A DNA stretch of 64,000 nt from an uncultured Algibacter sp. (lineage in GTDB: Bacteria; Bacteroidota; Bacteroidia; Flavobacteriales; Flavobacteriaceae), in assembly GCF_947495675.1 (NCBI RefSeq), contig NZ_CANLZX010000021.1:1-64000 (forward strand). Direction: 5' to 3'. The translations under genes were made by a program, and so were the position numbers. This document shows positions 36,539 to 46,107 of the stretch, one piece after another (position 1 is the stretch's first letter; each line of letters begins with the position of its first letter). The notes beneath the pieces were generated by a model. The model was given only the letters and a program-made list of their open reading frames with translations, did no database searches and was not told the origin of the DNA.

Positions 36539-37918
36539 ATGAAAATTACAAAAATTTGCTGCATTGGTGCAGGATATGTAGGAGGTCCTACAATGGCAGT
36601 TATTGCTAAAAAAAATCCAAACATTAAAGTAACCATCGTGGATATAAACCAAGCTAGAATTGATGCTTGGAATGATTCAGATGTTTCTAAACTCCCTATC
36701 TACGAACCAGGTTTAGCGGATATTGTTAAAGAAACAAGAGGTAAAAATCTGTTTTTTTCAACAGATATTAACAAAGCTATTGATGAGTCAGAAATGATTT
36801 TCATATCAGTAAACACACCTACCAAGACCTATGGAAAAGGAAAAGGAATGGCTGCCGATTTAAAATATGTGGAGCTTTGTGCTAGAAACATAGCAGATGT
36901 TGCTAAAACAGATAAAATAGTCGTTGAAAAATCTACTTTACCAGTAAGGACGGCTCAAGCAATAAAAAGTATTTTAGATAACACAGGGAGTGATGTGAAA
37001 TTTGATATCCTATCGAACCCTGAATTTTTAGCTGAAGGCACCGCTATTCAAGATTTATTAAATCCTGATCGCGTTTTAATAGGTGGAGAATCAGAAGAAG
37101 CAATAGAAAGTCTAGCTAATGTATATGGTAGCTGGGTGCCTCAAGAGCAAATTTTAAGAACTAACGTATGGTCTTCAGAATTATCTAAACTTACAGCAAA
37201 TGCCTTTTTAGCACAACGTATATCGTCTATTAATGCGATATCAGAATTATGTGAAAAAACAGAAGCTAATGTTGATGAAGTTGCCAAAGCCATTGGGATG
37301 GATTCAAGAATTGGTTCTAAATTCTTAAAATCTTCAGTAGGATTTGGAGGTTCATGTTTCCAAAAAGATATTTTAAACTTAGTATACATTGCTAGAAGCT
37401 ATAATTTACAAGCAGTAGCAGATTATTGGGAGCAAGTTATCATTTTAAACGATCACCAAAAAAGACGTTTTGCTGATAATATTATTAGTACCCTTTATAA
37501 TACAGTTTCTGGAAAGAAAATTGGTTTCCTTGGATGGGCGTTTAAAAAAGACACCAATGATACTAGAGAATCTGCAGCGATTTATGTTGCCGATCATTTA
37601 CTTAATGAACAAGCAAAAATAGCTGTTTATGATCCTAAAGTATCAAATGAAAAGATGCAATCAGATTTAAATTATTTAAATACCAGATCTGAAGAAGAAA
37701 ACAGTAAATTAATTCAAGCTACTGCAACACCTTATGAAGCTTTAAAAGATGCTCATGCAGTCGCTATTATGACAGAGTGGGATGAATTTAAAGCATATGA
37801 TTGGAAAAAAATATATAATGAAATGAAAAAACCTGCATTTATTTTTGATGGTAGAAATATACTAGACAAAACTGAAATGGAAAACATAGGTTTTGAATAT
37901 TCTTCAATAGGTCAATAA
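36539..37918 (+). CDS. ugd: UDP-glucose 6-dehydrogenase
   Basis: The 459-residue enzyme oxidises UDP-glucose to UDP-glucuronate with two NAD. It is of the longer type resembling animal UGDH, with GAGYVGGPT at the N-terminus (residues 10-18), [20 protein letters not shown], and catalytic Cys273 in [10 protein letters not shown]. It supplies the substrate of the UDP-glucuronate 4-epimerase at 34369. The spacings of 4 bases upstream and 6 downstream place it firmly in one operon with the epimerase and the HexNAc dehydrogenase. Confidence 0.95.
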   Translation: MKITKICCIGAGYVGGPTMAVIAKKNPNIKVTIVDINQARIDAWNDSDVSKLPIYEPGLADIVKETRGKNLFFSTDINKAIDESEMIFISVNTPTKTYGKGKGMAADLKYVELCARNIADVAKTDKIVVEKSTLPVRTAQAIKSILDNTGSDVKFDILSNPEFLAEGTAIQDLLNPDRVLIGGESEEAIESLANVYGSWVPQEQILRTNVWSSELSKLTANAFLAQRISSINAISELCEKTEANVDEVAKAIGMDSRIGSKFLKSSVGFGGSCFQKDILNLVYIARSYNLQAVADYWEQVIILNDHQKRRFADNIISTLYNTVSGKKIGFLGWAFKKDTNDTRESAAIYVADHLLNEQAKIAVYDPKVSNEKMQSDLNYLNTRSEEENSKLIQATATPYEALKDAHAVAIMTEWDEFKAYDWKKIYNEMKKPAFIFDGRNILDKTEMENIGFEYSSIGQ

Positions 37919-37924
37919 AATATT

Positions 37925-39205
37925 ATGAAAACAGATAAAATTGCTATTATAGGATTAGGGTATGTAGGTTTACCGTTAGCTCGATTATTCGCTACAAAAT
38001 ATGCGGTAGTTGGTTTTGATATTAATGAAAAACGAATTTCAGAATTAAAACAAGGAAAAGATGCTACTCTAGAAATTGAAGATAGTGTTTTAAAAGCAGT
38101 ATTAAAGGACAATAATGATGCAACTAATGGATTATATTGTTCTTCAAATATTGAAGATTTAAAAGATTGTAACTACTATATTGTTACTGTTCCTACACCA
38201 ATAGACAAAAATAACAGACCAGATTTAACGCCTTTATATAAATCTAGTGAAACTGTTGGAAAAGTATTGAAGAAGGGTGATGTCGTTATATACGAATCAA
38301 CAGTTTACCCTGGTGTTACCGAAGATGAGTGTGTGCCAATTTTAGAAAAAATTAGTGGTCTAAAATTCAATACAGATTTTTATGCTGGATATTCTCCAGA
38401 AAGAATTAATCCAGGTGATAAAGAACATACTGTAGACAAAATTTTAAAAGTTACTGCAGGGTCTACCCCTGAAATTGGAATAAAAGTAAACAAATTATAC
38501 GCTAGTGTAATAACTGCTGGAACTCACCTTGCCCCTACCATTAAAGTAGCTGAAGCGGCAAAAGTTATAGAAAACTCACAAAGAGATATTAATATTGCAT
38601 TTGTAAACGAATTAGCTAAAATATTTAATTTAATGGATATTGATACCCATGCTGTTTTAGAAGCAGCAGGTACAAAGTGGAATTTCTTACCTTTCAAACC
38701 AGGATTAGTTGGTGGTCATTGTATAGGTGTTGATCCTTATTATTTAGCTCAAAAAGCCCAAGAAGTTGGCTATCATCCAGAAATTATTTTGGCAGGAAGA
38801 CGTGTTAACGATAGTATGGGGCAATATGTGGCAAGCGAAGTGGTTAAGATGATGCTGAAAAACGACATAAAAGTTAATGGAGCAAAAGTCCTGATGCTTG
38901 GTATCACTTTTAAAGAAAATTGTCCAGATATAAGAAACACCAAAATAGTTGATGTTATAAAACATTTAAAAGAATATGGTCTAGATATAACTATTTACGA
39001 TCCTTGGGTAAATTCTGAAGAAGTGAAACATGAATATAACTTAGATGCAACTAATACTATCCCCAAAGATACTTTTGATACTATTATACTTGGTGTTGCG
39101 CATTCAGAATTTCTTGACATGAACTTCAAAAAATTATTAGCTAAAAATGGCTTAGTTTACGATGTTAAAGGGATTATTAAAGAAAATGTATCTGGAAGAC
39201 TTTAG
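37925..39205 (+). CDS. UDP-HexNAc 6-dehydrogenase (TviB/WbpO-like)
   Basis: The 426-residue nucleotide-sugar dehydrogenase is of the VipA/TviB/WbpO type, which makes UDP-GlcNAcA or UDP-GalNAcA. Visible are GLGYVGLPLA (10-19), GYSPERINPGD, and catalytic Cys266 in GGHCIGVDPYYL, the signature of this branch as distinct from Ugd. With the WbpP/TviC-like epimerase it gives UDP-GalNAcA. The presence of two AsnB-like amidotransferases downstream suggests that this uronic acid may be amidated in the polymer. Confidence 0.92.
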   Translation: MKTDKIAIIGLGYVGLPLARLFATKYAVVGFDINEKRISELKQGKDATLEIEDSVLKAVLKDNNDATNGLYCSSNIEDLKDCNYYIVTVPTPIDKNNRPDLTPLYKSSETVGKVLKKGDVVIYESTVYPGVTEDECVPILEKISGLKFNTDFYAGYSPERINPGDKEHTVDKILKVTAGSTPEIGIKVNKLYASVITAGTHLAPTIKVAEAAKVIENSQRDINIAFVNELAKIFNLMDIDTHAVLEAAGTKWNFLPFKPGLVGGHCIGVDPYYLAQKAQEVGYHPEIILAGRRVNDSMGQYVASEVVKMMLKNDIKVNGAKVLMLGITFKENCPDIRNTKIVDVIKHLKEYGLDITIYDPWVNSEEVKHEYNLDATNTIPKDTFDTIILGVAHSEFLDMNFKKLLAKNGLVYDVKGIIKENVSGRL

Positions 39206-39388
39206 AAAAATAAGTATATAAAATAAAGTATGATTTTCATGTTTTTTTAAAATTAGATCTATTTTAAAAATAACTTTAGGAAAATTATCTAAATTAATAT
39301 TTAAGGATACTTATTATATCAACCCATTTTTAAGGAAAATAAATATCCTTTACCCATATAAATCAACAAAATTAAGAAACACTAAAAA

Positions 39389-40840
39389 ATGCTTTTTAAC
39401 TCTATAGATTTTGCTGTTTTTTTACCATTAGTATTTTTATTATACTGGTTTGTTGCAAATAAAAAATTAAAAATTCAAAATTTTTTAATTGTAATTGCAA
39501 GTTATACTTTTTATGGTTGGTGGGATTGGAAATTTCTATCCTTAATTATAATAAGCACAATAATTGATTATTTAATTGGACTAAAATTATCAAACGAAGA
39601 TAATAAGACAATAAGAAAAGTACTTTTATGGACAAGTATTTGTGTAAATTTAGGTTTTTTAGGGTTTTTTAAATATTACAATTTCTTTTTAGATAACTTT
39701 GTAACTGCATTTTCGTTTTTTGGAAATGATATAAAAGTAAGTTCATTAAATATAATATTACCTGTTGGAATAAGTTTTTACACATTCCAAACACTTAGTT
39801 ATTCAATTGATGTTTACAAAAGGAAGCTTGTGCCAACTAAAGATTTTATGGCATTTTCAGCTTTTGTTTGCTTTTTTCCGCAGTTAGTTGCTGGTCCAAT
39901 TGAAAGAGCTACAAACCTTTTGCCTCAATTTTATAAAAAAAGAAAATTTGAATATAGCAAAGCAGTTGACGGATTAAGACAAATGCTTTGGGGTTTATTT
40001 AAAAAAATTGTAATTGCCGATAATTCTGCTCAAATAGCAAATGAAATATTTAATAATTCTTCTGATTATTCTGGTAGTACACTTGTTTTGGGAGCATTAT
40101 TTTTTACTTTCCAAATTTATGGTGACTTTTCTGGTTATTCAGATATTGCCATTGGAACATCAAGACTTTTTGGATTTGAGTTAAAACAAAACTTTGCTTT
40201 CCCCTATTTCTCAAGGGACATTGCTGAATTTTGGAGACGTTGGCATATGTCATTATCTACATGGTTTAGAGATTATTTATATATTCCCTTAGGTGGTAGT
40301 CGTGGAGGAACTTTAATGAAAATTAAAAACACGTTCATTATATTTATTGTTAGTGGCTTTTGGCACGGTGCAAATTGGACTTTTATAGTTTGGGGAGCGC
40401 TAAACGCAATATATTTTCTGCCTTTACTCCTACTAAATAAAAACCGTATAAATACAGATGTCGTCGCTCAAGGGAAAAACCTGCCAACATTTAAGGAATT
40501 TCATAATATGTTAATCACTTTTTGTTTAACAGTTATAGCTTGGATATTTTTTAGAGCAGATAATATTGAACATGCCTTTAATTATTTAAACACCATTTTC
40601 TCAAAATCACTTTTTACAATTCCAATATTAGATATAAACCGGAACTATATTATGCAGGTAGGATTAGCTGTTTTGTTTTTTTTAATTATTGAATGGAAAG
40701 GACGAGAAAAGGAATTCGCTATAGAAAAATTTGGTTTTTCATGGAAACCTGTATATCGTAGATGCTTTTATGTTTGTTTAATTTTTTTAATTTCTGTCTT
40801 TCTTGGTGAGGAACAGCAATTCATTTACTTTCAATTTTAA
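39389..40840 (+). CDS. MBOAT-family O-acyltransferase (AlgI-like), copy 2
   Basis: The 483-residue membrane protein is a close paralogue of copy 1 (30241-31674): the same [39 protein letters not shown] and [24 protein letters not shown] motifs appear at the same residue numbers, with the invariant His326 in GFWHGANW. It probably brings acetyl groups across the inner membrane for O-acetylation. A 183-base leader precedes it. The partner gene begins 4 bases after its stop codon and encodes a different type of SGNH-like protein than copies 1 and 3 have. Confidence 0.93.
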   Translation: [483 protein letters not shown]

Positions 40841-40844
40841 AAAC

Positions 40845-41807
40845 ATGAAATCTTTTATATATAAAACGTTATTATTTATTTTAGCATCCATTTTTATTGT
40901 TGCATTGATTTTTTTTTCTTCGCTAATAGTAATAAATAAAAAATCAAACTTCAAGTTAAAAGTACCTGTTAAAAATATTATAATTGGACATTCACATCCA
41001 ACCTATGCTTTTAATGACTCTTTAATAAGTGATTTCAAAAACTTAGCACAATCACGTCAATCTTATTTTTATTCATTTATAAAAGTGCGAAATGTTTTAT
41101 CACAAAACAACTCCATTGAAACTGTTTTTATTGAATTTACAAATAATCAAATTACAAAAGAAATGGATGATTGGATATGGGATGGAATGACTATTTCTAG
41201 CAGAATTCCTATTTATCTTCCATTTATAAAAAAAGATGAAGCCCAACTATTATACAAAAATAATAGTAAAGCTTTTGTTGCTGGAACCTCAAAATCTTTT
41301 AGAGAAAATCTTATTAATTTATTTTCTCTAAAATATGATTATACAAGCAAAATTGGTGGTTATAAATGGACAAAACGAAATGATATAGATTCTCTTTTAG
41401 CCATTGAAAATACTAAAAAACCAAATAAAATAGATATTACGGCTATTAATAACTTATCTTTAAAAAACTTAGAGTTTTTGGATAAAATAATTTCATTATG
41501 TAATGAAAAAAACATCAAAGTTTATTTGGTAAGGAGTCCTCAACATACAAAGTATAAAGGAAGACTAAATGAAGAGCTATTTCAGAAAATTAGAAGTAAA
41601 AGGTTTAAGACTATTGATTTTTTAGATTTTAATAATTTTCCTTTTAACAATAGTGACTTTGCTGACCTTGACCACTTAAATTATAAAGGTGCAGCGAAAT
41701 TCTCAAAATGGTTTAATGAATTAAATCAAAATGGACTATTATCTAAAAATGACAAACAGGTATTTATTGATAGTGAAATTCAAAAAATACAGTTAAGCTT
41801 AAATTAA
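40845..41807 (+). CDS. SGNH-like membrane-anchored protein with GHS instead of GDS
   Basis: The start chosen is ATG at 40845, 4 bases after the MBOAT stop, because it gives a proper N-terminal membrane helix (about residues 7-28); the longer frame from TTG at 40803 would overlap the MBOAT gene. The 320-residue product has a block-I-like motif IIIGHSHPTYAFN with Ser50, where His replaces the usual Asp, and a C-terminal DLDHLNYKG with Asp274 and His277 as the likely remaining catalytic residues. It is the probable partner of MBOAT copy 2 but is not close to the partners of copies 1 and 3. Confidence 0.7.
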   Translation: MKSFIYKTLLFILASIFIVALIFFSSLIVINKKSNFKLKVPVKNIIIGHSHPTYAFNDSLISDFKNLAQSRQSYFYSFIKVRNVLSQNNSIETVFIEFTNNQITKEMDDWIWDGMTISSRIPIYLPFIKKDEAQLLYKNNSKAFVAGTSKSFRENLINLFSLKYDYTSKIGGYKWTKRNDIDSLLAIENTKKPNKIDITAINNLSLKNLEFLDKIISLCNEKNIKVYLVRSPQHTKYKGRLNEELFQKIRSKRFKTIDFLDFNNFPFNNSDFADLDHLNYKGAAKFSKWFNELNQNGLLSKNDKQVFIDSEIQKIQLSLN

Positions 41808-41944
41808 ACTTATCAAAAATTAGATATACCAAATCATAAGTTATTAGTTTGCATACTTCTCTTAACATCGTAACTTACTTTATCTAAATTTATTTGGATT
41901 TCCATTTGCTTTTCATATATCCTTAATTATTACAATAAAAAAGC

Positions 41945-41966
41945 AATAACAACTTAAGTTGTTATT
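41945..41966. repeat. Perfect 22-bp palindrome
   Basis: The sequence 41945-41966, centred on CTTAAG, equals its own reverse complement over 22 bases. It lies 138 bases after the SGNH-like gene and is not followed by a T-run (AAATCC follows), so it is a poor intrinsic terminator. It may be a protein-binding site or a weak hairpin with a nine-base stem. Confidence 0.5.
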
Positions 41967-42000
41967 AAATCCTAAATTGGTTTCAAATAGTCTAGTGTAT

Positions 42001-42348
42001 TCTTTTAACGATTAAACTCATATAAAATTTACCGCTTTGATTTTCATCGTGAAAAACATCAACTTAGTATAATAAACTTACGTGTTTGATTATTTTTTTA
42101 CATATTTGCAACTGCTATTAACATCAAACCCAAATTGAATGCTACAAAATCTACAAAACAAAACTGTACTATTTACAGGGAGTCCTCTTATAATAAAAAC
42201 TAGTCAAAAAAAAAACCTGCTTTCGGGAAATTTAAAAAATATTGTTTTAAATAGGATTTTAATTTTTAAGAGGCTAAACATAAAACATTTATCACTAAAT
42301 AGTGCCTCTAGATTTTTTAAGGTAAACATAACCTTTTACACTCCTTAA
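42001..42348 (+). pseudogene. Decayed 5' remnant of the HexNAc epimerase gene with its leader
   Basis: Bases 42001-42180 repeat the leader and first codons of the epimerase gene at 35551. The short frame from ATG 42139 begins [14 protein letters not shown], against [14 protein letters not shown] in the intact gene (12 of 14 residues). After 42180 similarity is lost; the frame runs on as unrelated Lys/Asn-rich sequence and stops at 42348, with no nucleotide-binding GxxGxxG completed. No functional enzyme can be made. It is best read as the scar of a past duplication or rearrangement of the locus. Confidence 0.8.
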
Positions 42349-42456
42349 AATTAATTTGTAATTAACTGATTTTTATACCGATAGAACTTAAAACTTCTTA
42401 TTATTTTCAATTAACTTACTAATCATCATTTAAAGAATTATATTCTAAACTCAAAT

Positions 42457-43806
42457 ATGACTTTTTTAAAACTGCAAGATATCCCCAAAACTATTAAAAA
42501 TAGTTTTCATAATCCGCTAATTAGGAATATAATGATTGTGGGTGCAGTAACTTTATTAATTAAAGTAATTGCTTTTTATAAGGAAATGATGATAGCTGGT
42601 AATTTTGGATTATCAGAACTATTAGACACCTTTTTTATAGCTCTTTTGGTGCCATCGTTTGTACAAAGTGTTTTTATAAGTTCGATTACAAGTATATTTA
42701 TTCCTAATTACGTTATAGAAATGAAAGAAGGTGGAAATATATCTAGCTTACAATCAGTCATATTTTTAATTTCTATAGGCATTTCAACCTTTACAGTAAT
42801 TTTAGCATATTTATCTACTGATTTTTTTCTAGACCTTATTTATCCTGGTCACACATCATCATACTATCAATTAATTAAAGATCAACTTTTTATTATTATG
42901 CCCTGTCTATTTTTTTGGGGAATAACTTCTGTTCTTGGTGGATTAATGGAAATCTCTAATAAGTTTTTTTTAAGGTCTATTTCAACATTTTTCCCAATAG
43001 CAACTATGATATTTTTCTTATTGTTTTTAAAAGAACAAATTGGGCCAATGGTTTTAGCTTATGGCACCCTTGTTGGTAATGCTATAGCTCTATTGTATTT
43101 TTTGTTTGTAACGATAAAATTTAAAATCCTATCAATTGGTCGTCCTATAATAAATTCAAACACAAAATTTATGCTGAGACAACTACCCCCCAAAATATTC
43201 TCGAGTTTTTTTTCGGCTATGAATAATTATGTTGATCAATTTTTTGCAGCAGCATTAATTATAGGTTCCATTTCTGCTTTAAACTATGGGATTAGACTCC
43301 CCTCTTTTGGAATTTCAATTGTTATAATGGCATTAGGAAGTGTCCTTCTTCCTCACTTCTCAAAACTAGTGAACGAAAACCTAGATGAAGCCTACAACCA
43401 TTTGTTTAAAATATTAAAATGGGTTGTTGGTATTAGTACTATTATTGTAATAATCGGGATTTTTATGTCCGATTATATCATTGAATTAATATTTGAGAGA
43501 GGTGCATTTACACATGAAGACACCTTAAAAGTTTCATTAATACAAAAAATCACTTTAATTTATATCCCATTTTATCTTTCCACATTAATAATTGTAAAGT
43601 TTCTAACAAGTATTAATAAAAATAAATTTATGGCTTGGATATCATTTTTTAATCTTTTTATTAATCTTATTTTGAATTTTATATTAGTAAAATATTATGA
43701 GGTGTATGGTTTAGCATTAAGTACTACTTTGGTGTTAATTATAAGCAGTTGTTTCTATTTTGGTTACACCTATAAACAATACAAACTCCTCCCTAAATTC
43801 AATTAA
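42457..43806 (+). CDS. MurJ/MVF-family flippase (Wzx-like)
   Basis: The 449-residue polytopic protein (about 12 membrane segments) belongs to the MOP exporter superfamily, MurJ/MviN branch, with the conserved N-terminal KEMMIAGNFGLSELLDTFFIALLVP segment split by the membrane helices and the FERGAFT motif near residue 348. Given the context, it most likely flips the lipid-linked repeat unit of the polysaccharide rather than lipid II. It is the first intact gene after the remnant and is followed by a glycosyltransferase 16 bases on. Confidence 0.88.
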   Translation: MTFLKLQDIPKTIKNSFHNPLIRNIMIVGAVTLLIKVIAFYKEMMIAGNFGLSELLDTFFIALLVPSFVQSVFISSITSIFIPNYVIEMKEGGNISSLQSVIFLISIGISTFTVILAYLSTDFFLDLIYPGHTSSYYQLIKDQLFIIMPCLFFWGITSVLGGLMEISNKFFLRSISTFFPIATMIFFLLFLKEQIGPMVLAYGTLVGNAIALLYFLFVTIKFKILSIGRPIINSNTKFMLRQLPPKIFSSFFSAMNNYVDQFFAAALIIGSISALNYGIRLPSFGISIVIMALGSVLLPHFSKLVNENLDEAYNHLFKILKWVVGISTIIVIIGIFMSDYIIELIFERGAFTHEDTLKVSLIQKITLIYIPFYLSTLIIVKFLTSINKNKFMAWISFFNLFINLILNFILVKYYEVYGLALSTTLVLIISSCFYFGYTYKQYKLLPKFN

Positions 43807-43822
43807 TTTTTAAACTTAACAA

Positions 43823-44911
43823 ATGAAAATAGATTTTATAATATCGACATTAAGAGGCGGAGGTGCAGAAAGAGTTCTTTCATTATTAGTTAATGGTCTT
43901 GCTAAGAATAATAAATTCGAGATATCGGTTATAACTTTATTTGAGGGAGATGATAACTATATTCTTGATTCATCTGTAAAGCGTGTAGTTTTGAGTGGGA
44001 ATAAAGCTTTACCAAGTCATTCCTTTAGAAGTATTGTTAATTTAAGTAAATATTATGTTAATAAAAAGAACAGGCCAGATCTGATAATATCTTTCATTAC
44101 TTTAACTAATTTTATTTCTATTATAGTTGCCAAGATTTTTTCAATAAAAATAATAGCTCAAGAACACAATTCTCACTTGAGGTTTATGAAAAACAGAAAA
44201 ACAATAACTCACATTACTCGTAAATATATTTATAAGAGAGCAGATTTAATCACGGTTCTAACATCATTCGATATTGAATATTATTCTAAATTTGGAGCTC
44301 ATGTACGCGTCATGCCAAACCCATGTAGTTTTGTTCCGATTAAAAATAACAGCCATGAAAGAAAAAAAACAATATTAGCTGTTGGAAATTTAAATAGGTA
44401 TCACCATAAAGGCCTAGATAATTTAATAGAACTTATAGCACCAATATTAAAACAAAACCCCGATTGGACACTTAAAATAGCTGGTGCTGGTGATGATGGG
44501 CTTAAACTATTATCAGGTTTGGCTAAAAAGTATAATGTGGTTAATCAAATAATTTTTACAGGCTTTATAACAACCATTTCTAAATTAATGCAAGAATCAT
44601 CTATTTTCATTCTATCATCCAGATTTGAGGGTTTACCAATGGTTTTATTGGAAGCCATGTCACAAGGAATGACCTGCATTGCATATGATTGTAAAACAGG
44701 ACCTTCGGATATTATTACAAACAACGTTAATGGATTATTAATTGAGGATCAAAATAAAAAAGTAATGGGAGACAAACTTTTAGAACTTATGAATAATAAA
44801 GCATTAAGACAATCCCTTGCTAATAATGGACTAAAATCTTTAGATAGATTTGATGTTGATACTATAGTAAATGATTATCAAGAAATTTTTAAAAGGATTT
44901 TAAATAAATAA
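43823..44911 (+). CDS. GT4-family glycosyltransferase
   Basis: The 362-residue GT-B enzyme has the N-terminal STLRGGGAERVL donor-loop motif and the C-terminal EX7E motif in RFEGLPMVLLEAMSQG (about residues 272-287), both typical of retaining GT4 enzymes. It is cytoplasmic and membrane-associated and adds one sugar to the lipid-linked repeat unit. The stop codon overlaps the start of the polymerase gene by 1 base. The donor sugar cannot be told. Confidence 0.9.
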   Translation: MKIDFIISTLRGGGAERVLSLLVNGLAKNNKFEISVITLFEGDDNYILDSSVKRVVLSGNKALPSHSFRSIVNLSKYYVNKKNRPDLIISFITLTNFISIIVAKIFSIKIIAQEHNSHLRFMKNRKTITHITRKYIYKRADLITVLTSFDIEYYSKFGAHVRVMPNPCSFVPIKNNSHERKKTILAVGNLNRYHHKGLDNLIELIAPILKQNPDWTLKIAGAGDDGLKLLSGLAKKYNVVNQIIFTGFITTISKLMQESSIFILSSRFEGLPMVLLEAMSQGMTCIAYDCKTGPSDIITNNVNGLLIEDQNKKVMGDKLLELMNNKALRQSLANNGLKSLDRFDVDTIVNDYQEIFKRILNK

Positions 44912-46107
44912 TGAAAAATTTAATTTACATATGTTTTTTGTTTCCTTTAATTTCTAATATTTTAAATTTTCAAGGTTTTACGTATCGTTTTATATCGGTT
45001 CCACTTGCACAAATGCTAGCATATTTCAACTTAATTTTAATCACTTTAGGTTCTATCTTAATTATAAATAGAATTGGTATTTTATCTAAAACCGCAAAAA
45101 TATGGTTCGCCTTTTACATGTTTTATTTTAGCTTTGGGTTGTTGGCTATGGCATTATTTTCTAATTATACTCCTATAATACGCACCATCATTCCTTTAAT
45201 ATACTTTATTGGATTTTACCTGTTTTTAAGTGTTGAAAACCATAGAAAGATATTTTTAAAAACATCCGCAATTGCGTTTTTAGTTTCCTCGTTTCTTTTG
45301 ATATTTTTTGTAATAATCAATTTTGATTTGGATTTTGGTGGTATTAGTTTATATAAAGTAGATAGACCAGGCGGGGTTTATGGCGATGCAAATAATGCGG
45401 CCTTAGCAAGTATAATTACTTATGTGCTATTTAATAAATTTTTTGTTACTAATACTTCAACAAAAAAACATATAAAAATAATAATATTACTAATAATTGC
45501 CTGCAGCATATTTCTTACGTTCTCAACAACAGGAATGTTTGCATTTCTTATTATTTTATTCATAAATAATCTTAGTTTTTTTAGTAAAGAGCGGATTATT
45601 TTACTATTCATTGCTGGAATTTTAGTAATAGGAACGGTCTTAAATTTAAAAAGTTTAACTGCTGGATTAGACTTAACACCTGGCCAAAGACTAAAAATTG
45701 ATACTTTAGTCAATGTTGTATCTTTAAATACAGAGAAAGTTGATAATTCCGGGAGAGGTGTATTACTCGAAACTTTATTTAAGTATATTTATGAAAACCC
45801 ATTTATAGGCAATGGTATTGATTTTGCTGCCAACCTCCATGGTCATAACACTTATTTTGGAGTATGGGCAGATGCAGGGATTTTTACTTTCATTATATTT
45901 ATAATCATTTTAATTACCTACTTTAAAAAATCAATTCAAGCTGATAAAAGCATTCGTTATTTTTGCCTATCAATACTAACAGCATTATGTATATTTATGA
46001 TGAGTTTACAGACTATAATAAACCAACCATACCTTTTAGTACTATTCCCATACATTGGTTACTTATTAGATGAAAAAATAAATTCTAAACAATTACTAAA
46101 TAATTAA
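44911..46107 (+). CDS. O-antigen polymerase (Wzy-like)
   Basis: The 398-residue protein is highly hydrophobic with about ten or eleven membrane segments and a large extracytoplasmic loop (about residues 240-305) containing GNGIDFAANLHGHNTYFGVWADAG split around the next helix, which resembles the HNxxL/HNTYF region of Wzy and O-antigen ligases. Context between glycosyltransferases and near a flippase and Wza/Wzc supports the polymerase role. A ligase function is the alternative. It shares one base with the previous gene and abuts the acetyltransferase gene directly. Confidence 0.8.
   Translation: MKNLIYICFLFPLISNILNFQGFTYRFISVPLAQMLAYFNLILITLGSILIINRIGILSKTAKIWFAFYMFYFSFGLLAMALFSNYTPIIRTIIPLIYFIGFYLFLSVENHRKIFLKTSAIAFLVSSFLLIFFVIINFDLDFGGISLYKVDRPGGVYGDANNAALASIITYVLFNKFFVTNTSTKKHIKIIILLIIACSIFLTFSTTGMFAFLIILFINNLSFFSKERIILLFIAGILVIGTVLNLKSLTAGLDLTPGQRLKIDTLVNVVSLNTEKVDNSGRGVLLETLFKYIYENPFIGNGIDFAANLHGHNTYFGVWADAGIFTFIIFIIILITYFKKSIQADKSIRYFCLSILTALCIFMMSLQTIINQPYLLVLFPYIGYLLDEKINSKQLLNN

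Noticed and set aside
40803-40844. Longer start (TTG at 40803) for the SGNH-like gene
   Set aside because: It overlaps the MBOAT gene by 38 bases and adds a hydrophilic stretch before the membrane helix; ATG at 40845, right after the MBOAT stop, is more likely.
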